DNA of 64,000 nucleotides, taken from NCBI RefSeq assembly GCF_025398155.2, contig NZ_CP104562.2:4898001-4962000 (forward strand), written 5' to 3'. The notes beneath the pieces are model-generated. The model saw only the letters and a program-made list of their open reading frames with translations, made no database searches and was not told the origin of the DNA. Source of the DNA: Roseateles amylovorans (GTDB lineage Bacteria; Pseudomonadota; Gammaproteobacteria; Burkholderiales; Burkholderiaceae_C). A program made the translations under genes and the position numbers. Position 1 is the stretch's first letter. The number at the start of each line of letters is the position of its first letter. Positions 43,925 through 51,298 of the stretch are shown piece after piece.

Positions 43925-45070
43925 ATGACCTCCTCCGCTTCCCCCTTTGCCTGGCGCCGTGCGGTGTCCGTCCTGGTGACCCTGCTGGCCGTGGCGGCCG
44001 CCCTGTGGGCCGGCCTGCGGCTGTGGGACCGCTATGAACTGCAGCCCTGGACCCGCGATGGCCGGGTGCGGGCCAATGTCGTGCAGATCGCGCCGGACGT
44101 CTCGGGCCTGGTGACCTCGGTGCCGGTGATGGACAACCAGTCGGTCGCCGCCGGGGCCTTGCTGTTCGAAGTGGACCGCGCCCGCTACGCGCTGACGTTG
44201 CGCCAGGCGCAGGCCCAGTTGAACGCACAAAAGGTGGTGCTGGCGCAGGCGCTTCGGGAGTCCGACCGCAACCGCGACCTCGGCAGCCTGGTCTCTCAGG
44301 AGGTCCGCGAGCAGACCCGCAGCCGCGCCGAACAGGCCCGCGCGGCGGTGGCCCAGGCCGAGGTCGCCGTGGACGCGGCTCAGCTCAATCTGGCGCGGGC
44401 CGAGGTCCGTGCGCCGTCCGCCGGCACCATCACCAACTTCGACCTGCGCCAAGGCGCCTACGCCACTGCCGGTCATCCCGTGCTGGCGCTGGTGGATGGC
44501 CAGTCGCTGTATGTGGAAGGCTACTTCGAAGAGACCAAGCTGCCTCGCATCCATGTCGGCGATCCGGTGGAGATCCGGCCGATGGGCGCCAGCCATCCGT
44601 TGACGGGTCGGGTCGAGAGCTTCTCCGCCGGCATTGCGGACCGGGACCGCAGCACCAGCGCCAATCTGCTGCCCAGCGTGAACCCCAGCTTCAACTGGGT
44701 GCGGCTGCCGCAACGGGTGCCGGTGCGCGTCAAGCTCGATCCGCTGCCCGCGGGCGAGCGACTGGTGGCGGGACAGACCGTGACGGTGCAGGTCCTGCCG
44801 CCGGCCGGCACCCCCTCCGATGCGCCAACCGCAGCCACCAACCATGCCGCGGCGGCCTCGAGCGCATCGACCGTCTCGACCTCATCCGCTGCGACTGCCG
44901 CCGCATCGGCATCGACATCGGCATCGGCATCGAGGGCCGGGCGCGAAGCCGCCGTTCCTCCGGTTCACTCTTCCGCCATTGCGGCCACCGCAGTCACCGC
45001 GACCACCTCGGCCACTGCGGTCAAGTCTTCGGACAGGTCCACGGCGGCCACCCAGACTCAGCGGAGTTGA
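43925..45070 (+). CDS. HlyD-family periplasmic adaptor (AaeA-like)
   Basis: 381 residues. One N-terminal helix (SVLVTLLAVAAALWAGLRLW), then the lipoyl/barrel-sandwich halves (TRDGRVRANVVQIAPDVSGL; APSAGTITNFDLRQGAYATA) flanking a coiled-coil hairpin, then the beta-barrel (LYVEGYFEETKLPRIHVGD). Typical of AaeA/EmrA-type adaptors that join the FUSC pump to the outer membrane channel. The C-terminal 90 residues are Ala/Ser/Thr low complexity, longer than usual. It lies 138 nt after DUF1656, and 4 nt separate it from the NodT gene. Confidence 0.9.
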   Translation: MTSSASPFAWRRAVSVLVTLLAVAAALWAGLRLWDRYELQPWTRDGRVRANVVQIAPDVSGLVTSVPVMDNQSVAAGALLFEVDRARYALTLRQAQAQLNAQKVVLAQALRESDRNRDLGSLVSQEVREQTRSRAEQARAAVAQAEVAVDAAQLNLARAEVRAPSAGTITNFDLRQGAYATAGHPVLALVDGQSLYVEGYFEETKLPRIHVGDPVEIRPMGASHPLTGRVESFSAGIADRDRSTSANLLPSVNPSFNWVRLPQRVPVRVKLDPLPAGERLVAGQTVTVQVLPPAGTPSDAPTAATNHAAAASSASTVSTSSAATAAASASTSASASRAGREAAVPPVHSSAIAATAVTATTSATAVKSSDRSTAATQTQRS

Positions 45071-45074
45071 AACC

Positions 45075-46664
45075 ATGGCACCGCGCTTCCTGCCCTCGTC
45101 CTTGAGATCGACCGACATGACCGCCACAGCGGCGCCGTCGACCTCCGCCCTCCCATTCGCCGTCCCTGGCGGCGTCCGGCTGAGCCGACGCACCGAGCCC
45201 CGATCCCCGCAGTGGCTCTGGTCGATGCTCACGGCCGCGCTTGTGCTGGCCGGATGCGCCACCGCGCCAAAGGGGCCGGACTACCAGGTTCCCGCAGCGG
45301 CGGCGGCGCTCAAGCCGCGCGCTTCTGAAGGTTTTGTCGAACAGCAACGCGCCGCCGATGAAGGCCCACGCGCCGACCGCCCGGCACCGTTCGATGCCAC
45401 GCCCCTGCCCGCGCATTGGTGGCGGCTGTTCCAGGACGCGAGACTGGACGCACTGGTCGAGAAGGCCCTGGCCCACAACACTGACCTGCGCCAGGCTGCC
45501 GCCAACCTGGAGCGGGTGCAGGCGATGGAGTCCGAGGTGATGGGGGGCGACAAGCCGACGATCGGCATCAATGGCGGGCCGAGCTATGGCCATCCGTCCG
45601 GTCTGTCGATGTTGAAGAAGGACTTCGTGCCGCCAGACACCTACCGCTACAGCGCCGGGGTGAGCCTGTCCTACCAACTGGATCTGTTCGGGCAGATTCG
45701 CCGGGCGATCGAGTCTTCGCATGCCAGCACCGAGGCCGCGGCAGCGGCGTTGGACCTGGTGAAGGTCAACGTGGCCGCTGGCACCGCCCGCGCGTATGCG
45801 GAGGCCTGCGCCACCGGTCAGCGGCTGGAGACGGCGCGGCAATCTCTGGCGCTTCAGCAAGAAGCGATGACCTTGACCGAGCGGTTGCAGCGGGCCGGTC
45901 GTGTCGGCGAAATGGACGCGGCCCGCGCACGCAGCCAGTGGCAGCAATTGCAGGCCGCCCTGCCGCCGCTGCTGGCTCAGCGCCAGTCGGCGCTCTACCG
46001 GCTGGCCACGCTCACCGGCGATCTGCCGGAGGACTTTCCGCACGACCTCGCCGAATGCCATGTGGCACCGCATGTCGCCGGCACGCTGCCGGTGGGGGAC
46101 GGTGCGGCGCTGCTGCGCCGACGGCCCGACATCCGCCAAGCCGAGCGAGAGCTGCACGCAGCGACCGCGCGCATCGGCGTGGCCATTGCGGATCGCTATC
46201 CGAAGATCTCGCTGGGCCTGTCGGCGGGATCGGCCGGCACGATGGCCGGCTTGGGCCGCAGCGACACCTTGAGCTGGAGCCTGGGGCCGTTGATCTCCTG
46301 GACCTTGCCCAACAACGGCGTGGCCGATGCCCGCATCGCGCAGGCCGAGGCCTCGACCCGCCAGGTGGCGGCACGCTTCGACGGCGTGGTGCTGACCGCC
46401 TTGCGTGAAACCGAGACCGCGCTCAACCAGTACGCCCGCGAGCTGGACCGCCGCGACGCGTTGAAGGCCTCGCGCGATTCCGCCGCCGTGGTGGCCGCGC
46501 AGGCCCGTCGTCTCTATCAAGGGGGCAAGGTCGGCTACCTCGACGCGCTGGATGCGGAACGCGCGCTGGCCACCAGCGATGCGGCACTGGCCGCCTCGGA
46601 GGCCACGCTGGTCGATGAACAGGTGCAGCTCTTCCTGGCGCTGGGCGGAGGCTGGGAGTCCTGA
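45075..46664 (+). CDS. NodT-family outer membrane efflux lipoprotein
   Basis: 529 residues of TolC-like channel. Lipobox: TAALVLAGCATAPKGPDYQV. Two OEP repeats follow: WWRLFQDARLDALVEKALAH with NTDLRQAAANLERVQAMESE, and LLRRRPDIRQAERELHAATA with IGVAIADRYPKISLGLSAGS. ATG 45075 has GGAG at 9 nt; a second ATG at 45117 is possible. The N-terminal 50 residues before the hydrophobic segment are longer than in most lipoproteins. Last gene of the efflux operon, completing a tripartite pump with the HlyD and FUSC proteins. Confidence 0.9.
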   Translation: MAPRFLPSSLRSTDMTATAAPSTSALPFAVPGGVRLSRRTEPRSPQWLWSMLTAALVLAGCATAPKGPDYQVPAAAAALKPRASEGFVEQQRAADEGPRADRPAPFDATPLPAHWWRLFQDARLDALVEKALAHNTDLRQAAANLERVQAMESEVMGGDKPTIGINGGPSYGHPSGLSMLKKDFVPPDTYRYSAGVSLSYQLDLFGQIRRAIESSHASTEAAAAALDLVKVNVAAGTARAYAEACATGQRLETARQSLALQQEAMTLTERLQRAGRVGEMDAARARSQWQQLQAALPPLLAQRQSALYRLATLTGDLPEDFPHDLAECHVAPHVAGTLPVGDGAALLRRRPDIRQAERELHAATARIGVAIADRYPKISLGLSAGSAGTMAGLGRSDTLSWSLGPLISWTLPNNGVADARIAQAEASTRQVAARFDGVVLTALRETETALNQYARELDRRDALKASRDSAAVVAAQARRLYQGGKVGYLDALDAERALATSDAALAASEATLVDEQVQLFLALGGGWES

Positions 46665-46735
46665 GGAGACATCGAGATACAAACCCGAGGGAACGCACGA
46701 GAACCGGCTCGGCGCGGGGTGGCACGAACGGCGGA

Positions 46736-46973
46736 GTGACACGGGAAGTCCGGGTCAACGTGTTCGTGCGCTCCGTCCAAGACCCCACGAATCTTCGTTG
46801 ACGTCCGCAAGACATTCAATTCCGCTGATGAGGTCGGCGATCACGTCGTCTTCAATGTCAACAGCAACCGCGTCATCACCATCATTCACTACCAAGCCAG
46901 ACGCATCTATGTGAGGCATGTGCTCACGCATCGGGACTATGAAAAGTGGACCAAGGAGCAACGGCGATCATGA
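46736..46973 (+). pseudogene. Broken HigB-like toxin gene
   Basis: The C-terminal half of a HigB-type mRNA interferase can be read at 46800-46973: DVRKTFNSADEVGDHVVFNV, then YVRHVLTHRDYEKW, which matches the FNI-N-YR / RHVLTHAEY pattern of the family. That frame has no start codon and meets a stop just upstream at about 46737. A second frame from GTG 46736 encodes VTREVRVNVFVRSVQDPTNL and stops at 46799-46801, exactly where the toxin frame picks up. One frameshift therefore separates the halves, and the N-terminal third looks short. The toxin stop overlaps the antitoxin ATG (ATGA at 46970). Confidence 0.65.
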
Positions 46974-47436
46974 AAAAGCCATCCATCGACTGGGACAACG
47001 TCACGCTAGGTTGGACCATGATTCAGAGCGAACTGGGGCGACTCTCTTTCGCCATGACCGAGTCCAGCGCCCGGCGCAACCATGAACTGATCGGCCTCCT
47101 GCTCGAAGCCCCCCCTCGTCGCAGACTACGGCGTTGCTGGACTGCCTGTCGGATTGGATGGAGGCCTACGAGCAATTGCGGGTGCCCATGCCCGCCCACT
47201 CGCCCGCACAGGCGCTGAAGTTGCTGATGAGCGCCAATGGCTTGCGTCAGACGGATCTGGCGGTGGAACTCGGTGGCCAGCCGGTGGTCAGCGCCGTGCT
47301 GCGGGGCAAGCGCAAGATCAACGCCCAGCAGGCGCTTCGATTGGCAAAACGGTTCAATGTCTCGGCGATGTTGTTCCTGTCTGACGCGGGGACGTCGTCC
47401 GTCACACCGACCTCACAGCGTCAATACCCGGCGTGA
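46970..47436 (+). pseudogene. HigA-like antitoxin split by a C7 frameshift
   Basis: From ATG 46970 the protein reads MKKPSIDWDNVTLGWTMIQS and on to GLLLEAPP, then shifts at a run of seven C (47109-47115). The adjoining frame continues TTALLDCLSDWMEAYEQLRV, then an XRE-type HTH, ALKLLMSANGLRQTDLAVEL and QPVVSAVLRGKRKINAQQA. One extra C would restore a single protein of about 155 residues like HigA antitoxins paired with HigB toxins. The break could be decay, a slippage switch, or a sequencing error in the homopolymer. Start at 47134 (ATG) could give a truncated HTH protein of 100 residues. Confidence 0.7.
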
Positions 47437-47470
47437 TTCAGGTCTGATTCAAGCCTGCCGCTGAGCATGA

Positions 47471-47496
47471 AAAAAACGGCTCCGAAAGGAGCCGTT
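47471..47496 (-). terminator. Rho-independent terminator of the PHP lipoprotein gene
   Basis: Perfect 9-bp stem (47475-47483 with 47488-47496), GAAA loop; on the minus strand it ends in a run of seven T. It lies 27 nt past the stop of the minus-strand gene. Confidence 0.9.
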
Positions 47497-47522
47497 GAAC
47501 TTGCAGGAGCCGGTCCCGTCGG

Positions 47523-49979
47523 TCAGGGATAGCTGATCGACAGCCGGTAGCTTTGCGTGGTGCTCGAGCCGCTGTACGCCTGCACCTTGATGTAGACGGT
47601 CGTGGCGGTGGCGCCATTCTGGTAGGTCAAGGATTCGCTGCTGGTCGCACCTTCGGAACGCGCCAAGCCGGCACCGGTGCTGGAGACGACATAGAGGTCG
47701 TAGTCCACGCCGCTGGCGGTCGGGCCGGTCATGTCCACGCGCAGGCGCTGGTTGGCCGCCAGGGCCACCTTGAAGTAGTCCTTGTCAGTGGCGGTGCTCA
47801 GGTAACCGGCGATGGCGGTGCGGCTGCCGACGGCATTGGCGGTGGCCACCGTGTTGTTGGGCTCCACCTCGTCACCCGCATTGACCGGATTGCTGACGGT
47901 GAAGCTCACCGGGGTCGAGGTGGTGGCATTGCCCGCCGCATCGAAGGCCTTGGCTGCCAGGGTGTGGCTGCCGTTGGCCAGCAGGGTCGAATTGACCGCC
48001 AGGGTGTAGGGCGCGGTGCTGACCGTGTCCTTGAGCACGCCGTCCAGCCAGAACTCCACACGGGTCACGCCGACGTTGTCCGCCGCTGCTGCCGTGAAGG
48101 TGATGGTGCCGGTGCTGCCGGACACGGTGGCGCTGACGGTGGGCGGCGTGGTGTCGCCACCGGCAACGCCCTGGTTCACCCAGATCGGCGCGGACCACAG
48201 CACCTTGCCGTCGTCCTGCGTGACCTTCGCATAGTAGAAATGCTTGCCGTTGGACGGCGTGATGGTGGCGGTGGGGCTGGTGGTGGTGAGGGTGACCGTG
48301 CCGTTGCGACCGGGCACGCCTTCCCAGATCTCGGTCGACACCACGGTGCGGCCGGCCGGGCTGTAGAAGCCCACGTTCATCGACAGCGCACCGCTGTTGT
48401 CGAAGCGCTCACCCATGATCTTGCCGTTGGCGCTGAAGATCAGCTGCGACTGCTTGTCCATGGTGGCGAAGACACGGCGCGCCTTCAGCGCATCGACCAG
48501 GCTGGCCTTGCTCAGCGCCGTGCCGGTGGGGATCAGCACCGCGGTCCGGTTGGTGTAGCTGGCGCCCCAGTTGGCGCAGTGGTTGTCCTGGTTGGTGGCG
48601 GGCGCGACGTGGAAGCCGCGTTCCAGCAGCTTCTTCCAGGCGCCTTCGTAGGAGCTGCGCGAGGTCTCCGTCTCTGTCGTGTTGGAGGAGAAGGCCGAGG
48701 TGTTCATCACTTCGGACAGCACCATCACCTCGTCGCCATCGGCGCTGTAGGCCATGTCGGTGCCGTTGATGATGAACTGGCCGGAGTCGTCGGGATGGTT
48801 GAACTGCCCGATCAGGCCCTGGGCGCGCATCACCGAGTACAGCGTCGCATAGTCGCTCTTGGCGGTGTAGCGGTCACCGAACAGCTCGTTGCTGGCGTTG
48901 TATTCCCACGAGAACAGCTCATTGCTGTTGAAGATGTTGAGGTGACCGCCGTTGTTGATCACGCCCCACTCCATGCCATAGAGCGCCAGGAAGCCGGGGT
49001 TGGCGGCGGTGACGTCGGCGGCAATGGTCAGGCCGCGTTGATAGCGTGCCTTCGCTGCGGTCGCACTGCCGGCGGTGTTGGTGCTGGAAGAGCCGTCGAA
49101 ATAGTGGTTGTGGTCGGTGTTGGCAAAGAAGTCCAGGCCGACGTTCTTGGCATAGGGGAAGGCGGCGTCCGGACCGTAGGCGCCGGTCTGCGCCGGCTGC
49201 GACGAGCTGCAGCTGCCGATGGCGCCACCACCGTCGGAATCATTGGTCTGACCGTGGAAGCTGCCGTAGTAGATGGTGTAGGGCCAACTGCCGGTGCCCA
49301 CCGCGGCCGACTGCGCACGCACGCGCTGTTCGGCTTCGCCGACGGCATGCGTGGCCAGCGGACGCAAGCTGCCCATCGTGATCTTCGCGGGCTTGCCGAT
49401 GGCGAAGTTCCAGCTCTGGGTCACCGGGCCATGGCCGCCGCCGGCCTGGGCGATCTCATCGAACTGGGCCTCGGTGCTGGCCGTCTTCAACTCGGTGCCG
49501 GCTGCGGCGCTCACCGCCGTCAGCGTGGCGGTGTAGACCCCATCGGACAGGCCGCTGTCGCCACGACCGGCCCAGTCCAGGGCGACGGTCTTGACATCGC
49601 CCGCATACCGCTCCACGCCGCTCCAACGCTTGACGACCGAGCCCCCGGCACCGCGCAACTCCACCCGATAGGCGAGCAGCGTGCCGGCAGGCGCGCCGAC
49701 ATAGTCCAGGCGGACGGTGAAGGTGCGCGCACCGCTGGCATCGGCCACGCTGAACGGGACGTCCAGCGCCGCGTCGAACTCATGGTGGTCCGGGTATTTG
49801 GCCGTCGGGTCGGCCGACAGCGCGGTGGCGCGGTCCTCGGTCGCGACGGCGGCTTGGGTCTTGTTGTCCACGGTCATGCCGCCGCCGCAGGCGGACAGGG
49901 CCAGAACCAGGACACTCAAGCCGGAGACGCGCAGCGCGACGCCGGTCTTCACGGAAAGCATGGCGCGGTAAGTGCTCAT
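47523..49979 (-). CDS. PHP-domain (CehA/McbA-like) surface lipoprotein with Ig-like and PPC domains
   Basis: 818 residues. Lipobox LVLALSACGGG. Residues about 70-195 form a beta domain. The PHP-type metal site appears at VGLDFFANTDHNHYFDGSSS, with further ligands in LALYGMEWGV, IGQFNHPDDSGQFI and NQDNHCANWGASY; this layout matches CehA/McbA-type PHP hydrolases. An Ig-like domain follows (DNVGVTRVEFWLDGVLKDTV), then a PPC-type beta domain (DEVEPNNTVATANAVGS; DKDYFKVALAANQRLRVDM). Probably an exported phosphoesterase or related hydrolase on the outer membrane; substrate unknown. It follows the PEP-CTERM gene on the same strand by about 100 nt. Confidence 0.82.
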   Translation of the reverse strand: MSTYRAMLSVKTGVALRVSGLSVLVLALSACGGGMTVDNKTQAAVATEDRATALSADPTAKYPDHHEFDAALDVPFSVADASGARTFTVRLDYVGAPAGTLLAYRVELRGAGGSVVKRWSGVERYAGDVKTVALDWAGRGDSGLSDGVYTATLTAVSAAAGTELKTASTEAQFDEIAQAGGGHGPVTQSWNFAIGKPAKITMGSLRPLATHAVGEAEQRVRAQSAAVGTGSWPYTIYYGSFHGQTNDSDGGGAIGSCSSSQPAQTGAYGPDAAFPYAKNVGLDFFANTDHNHYFDGSSSTNTAGSATAAKARYQRGLTIAADVTAANPGFLALYGMEWGVINNGGHLNIFNSNELFSWEYNASNELFGDRYTAKSDYATLYSVMRAQGLIGQFNHPDDSGQFIINGTDMAYSADGDEVMVLSEVMNTSAFSSNTTETETSRSSYEGAWKKLLERGFHVAPATNQDNHCANWGASYTNRTAVLIPTGTALSKASLVDALKARRVFATMDKQSQLIFSANGKIMGERFDNSGALSMNVGFYSPAGRTVVSTEIWEGVPGRNGTVTLTTTSPTATITPSNGKHFYYAKVTQDDGKVLWSAPIWVNQGVAGGDTTPPTVSATVSGSTGTITFTAAAADNVGVTRVEFWLDGVLKDTVSTAPYTLAVNSTLLANGSHTLAAKAFDAAGNATTSTPVSFTVSNPVNAGDEVEPNNTVATANAVGSRTAIAGYLSTATDKDYFKVALAANQRLRVDMTGPTASGVDYDLYVVSSTGAGLARSEGATSSESLTYQNGATATTVYIKVQAYSGSSTTQSYRLSISYP

Positions 49980-50078
49980 GGGGAAGGCTCGCTTGGCGCG
50001 CTGCGCGCGCCGGTGGGTGGCTGGGGGACGGCGCCGGTGGTCCGGGCCCCGTCCCTGGAGAGGACGACGGTCGGTCGA

Positions 50079-50774
50079 TCAGGCGTCCTGGCGACGGCGA
50101 CGCGCCGCCACGCCGACCAGGCCCAGACCGGCCAGCATCAGCGCGATCGAAGCGGGTTCCGGAACCGCGCTGGCGACGATCTCGGTGCCAGACAGGGTGA
50201 CCATGTCGTAGCGGATGGTGCCGCCCGAGGCGTAGTTGCCGCTGGTGCCCAGGTAGCTGCTCAAGCCCGGCGCGAACATGCTCACCAGGCGGATGGCGAA
50301 GGACTCGTTGTTGGCCGCGCCGGTCACCGACGAGAAGTCGTAGCTCAGGCCCTTCACGAAGCTGCCGTCGGTCGTCATGTGGAAGGTGGTGGCCTGGGAC
50401 CAGTTCTCACCGTCCACGGTGTAGAGCAGCGCGGTCCAGGCGGAGGCGGTCGAGCTGTTGCGCTGGTCGAAGCTCAGCACCAGATGCTCATAGCCGCTGG
50501 TGTCGATGCCGTACTGCACGCCCCGGGTCATGTTGCCGGTGGTCGCGCCGCCGTAGGTGGTGGTGTTCATCGCCTGGCCGGCGTTGGGATCGGACGAGCC
50601 GGACTGGCTGACGAAGGTGGTGGTCACGCCGCCCAGGGTCGAGAAACTGGCACCGTTCTGGCTCACGCTGTGCTTGGTGCTGCCCTTGTTGTAGTCCCAC
50701 TGCGCCACCACGGTCGCATTGGCGGACAAGGCGATGAAAGCGGCCGCAGCCAGCAGAAGAGGTTTGAAGTTCAT
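50079..50774 (-). CDS. PEP-CTERM sorting domain protein
   Basis: 231 residues with a signal peptide (MNFKPLLLAAAAFIALSANA), a beta-rich middle (VVAQWDYNKGSTKHSVSQNG; HLVLSFDQRNSSTASAWTAL) and the C-terminal sorting tag VPEPASIALMLAGLGLVGVA followed by RRRR. The tag is recognised by an exosortase, so the protein goes to the envelope or exopolysaccharide matrix. ATG 50774 is chosen at the signal peptide, with GGGA upstream. Exosortase genes are not in this window. Followed by the PHP lipoprotein gene. Confidence 0.88.
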   Translation of the reverse strand: MNFKPLLLAAAAFIALSANATVVAQWDYNKGSTKHSVSQNGASFSTLGGVTTTFVSQSGSSDPNAGQAMNTTTYGGATTGNMTRGVQYGIDTSGYEHLVLSFDQRNSSTASAWTALLYTVDGENWSQATTFHMTTDGSFVKGLSYDFSSVTGAANNESFAIRLVSMFAPGLSSYLGTSGNYASGGTIRYDMVTLSGTEIVASAVPEPASIALMLAGLGLVGVAARRRRQDA

Positions 50775-51298
50775 GGGGGTCCCTGGAATTGACAACATGG
50801 CTCTTAGCAGCCACTGGTGTTTGCGCAAACGTTTTCAGCAACACTTCTTGCCGAATCTGTGAACTTGTGGGCTTGACTTCCGCCCGGTAAAGGAAAGCGT
50901 GCGAAGCGTAGGCGCGCTTCATGACAGCCCGGTTGCGGGGAAGCCCGAAGTTGGGGATCCCCTCCCCCCGCGTTCGCGGGGCGGGTTTGCCCGCAGTTGC
51001 ACGGCGCCGGTGCGGCTGAGAAGGCGCTCGCCCGTCGACGGTGCGGGCGCACCAGGGCGGACCTGGGCGGACCAGCGGCCGTGCTTGCGCAGAAACCGTC
51101 GCCGCGTCGACACAGGCTTTCGCATGAGCTTGCTCGCAGCGCTTCGTTTCCGCATTCAGCACGACTGCTCAAGCTGCCGGGTTTCGTCGTTGTCATGCAC
51201 GCTGGATGCGCAGGATGACTCAGCGCCGCCGGCCGGCACGGGCACTGCACCGCAGGCATGCCGTGGTCTTCATCAGCTTCTCAATCGCCTACTGCTTT
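50775..51298. other. Divergent intergenic region, no gene seen
   Basis: 524 bases between the PEP-CTERM gene (minus) and the TonB receptor gene (plus). It holds a 7-bp GC hairpin (ccccgcg at 50966-50972 with cgcgggg at 50975-50981) directly followed by a second small stem (gcggg-ttt-gcccgc). Open frames here are Arg/Ala-rich without signals. Promoters for both genes must lie inside. No convincing riboswitch was found. Confidence 0.5.

Noticed and set aside
46755..46961. Minus-strand ORF MLLGPLFIVPMREHMPHIDA over the broken HigB toxin
   Set aside because: It is antisense to the HigB-like motif RHVLTH, which is far more family-like.
51000..51110. Possible TPP riboswitch before the TonB receptor (a ctgaga element and an acctg/accagcg stretch)
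   Set aside because: The conserved GATCTGGATAATNCCAGC core and the closing stems are missing, so the likeness is probably chance in GC-rich sequence.
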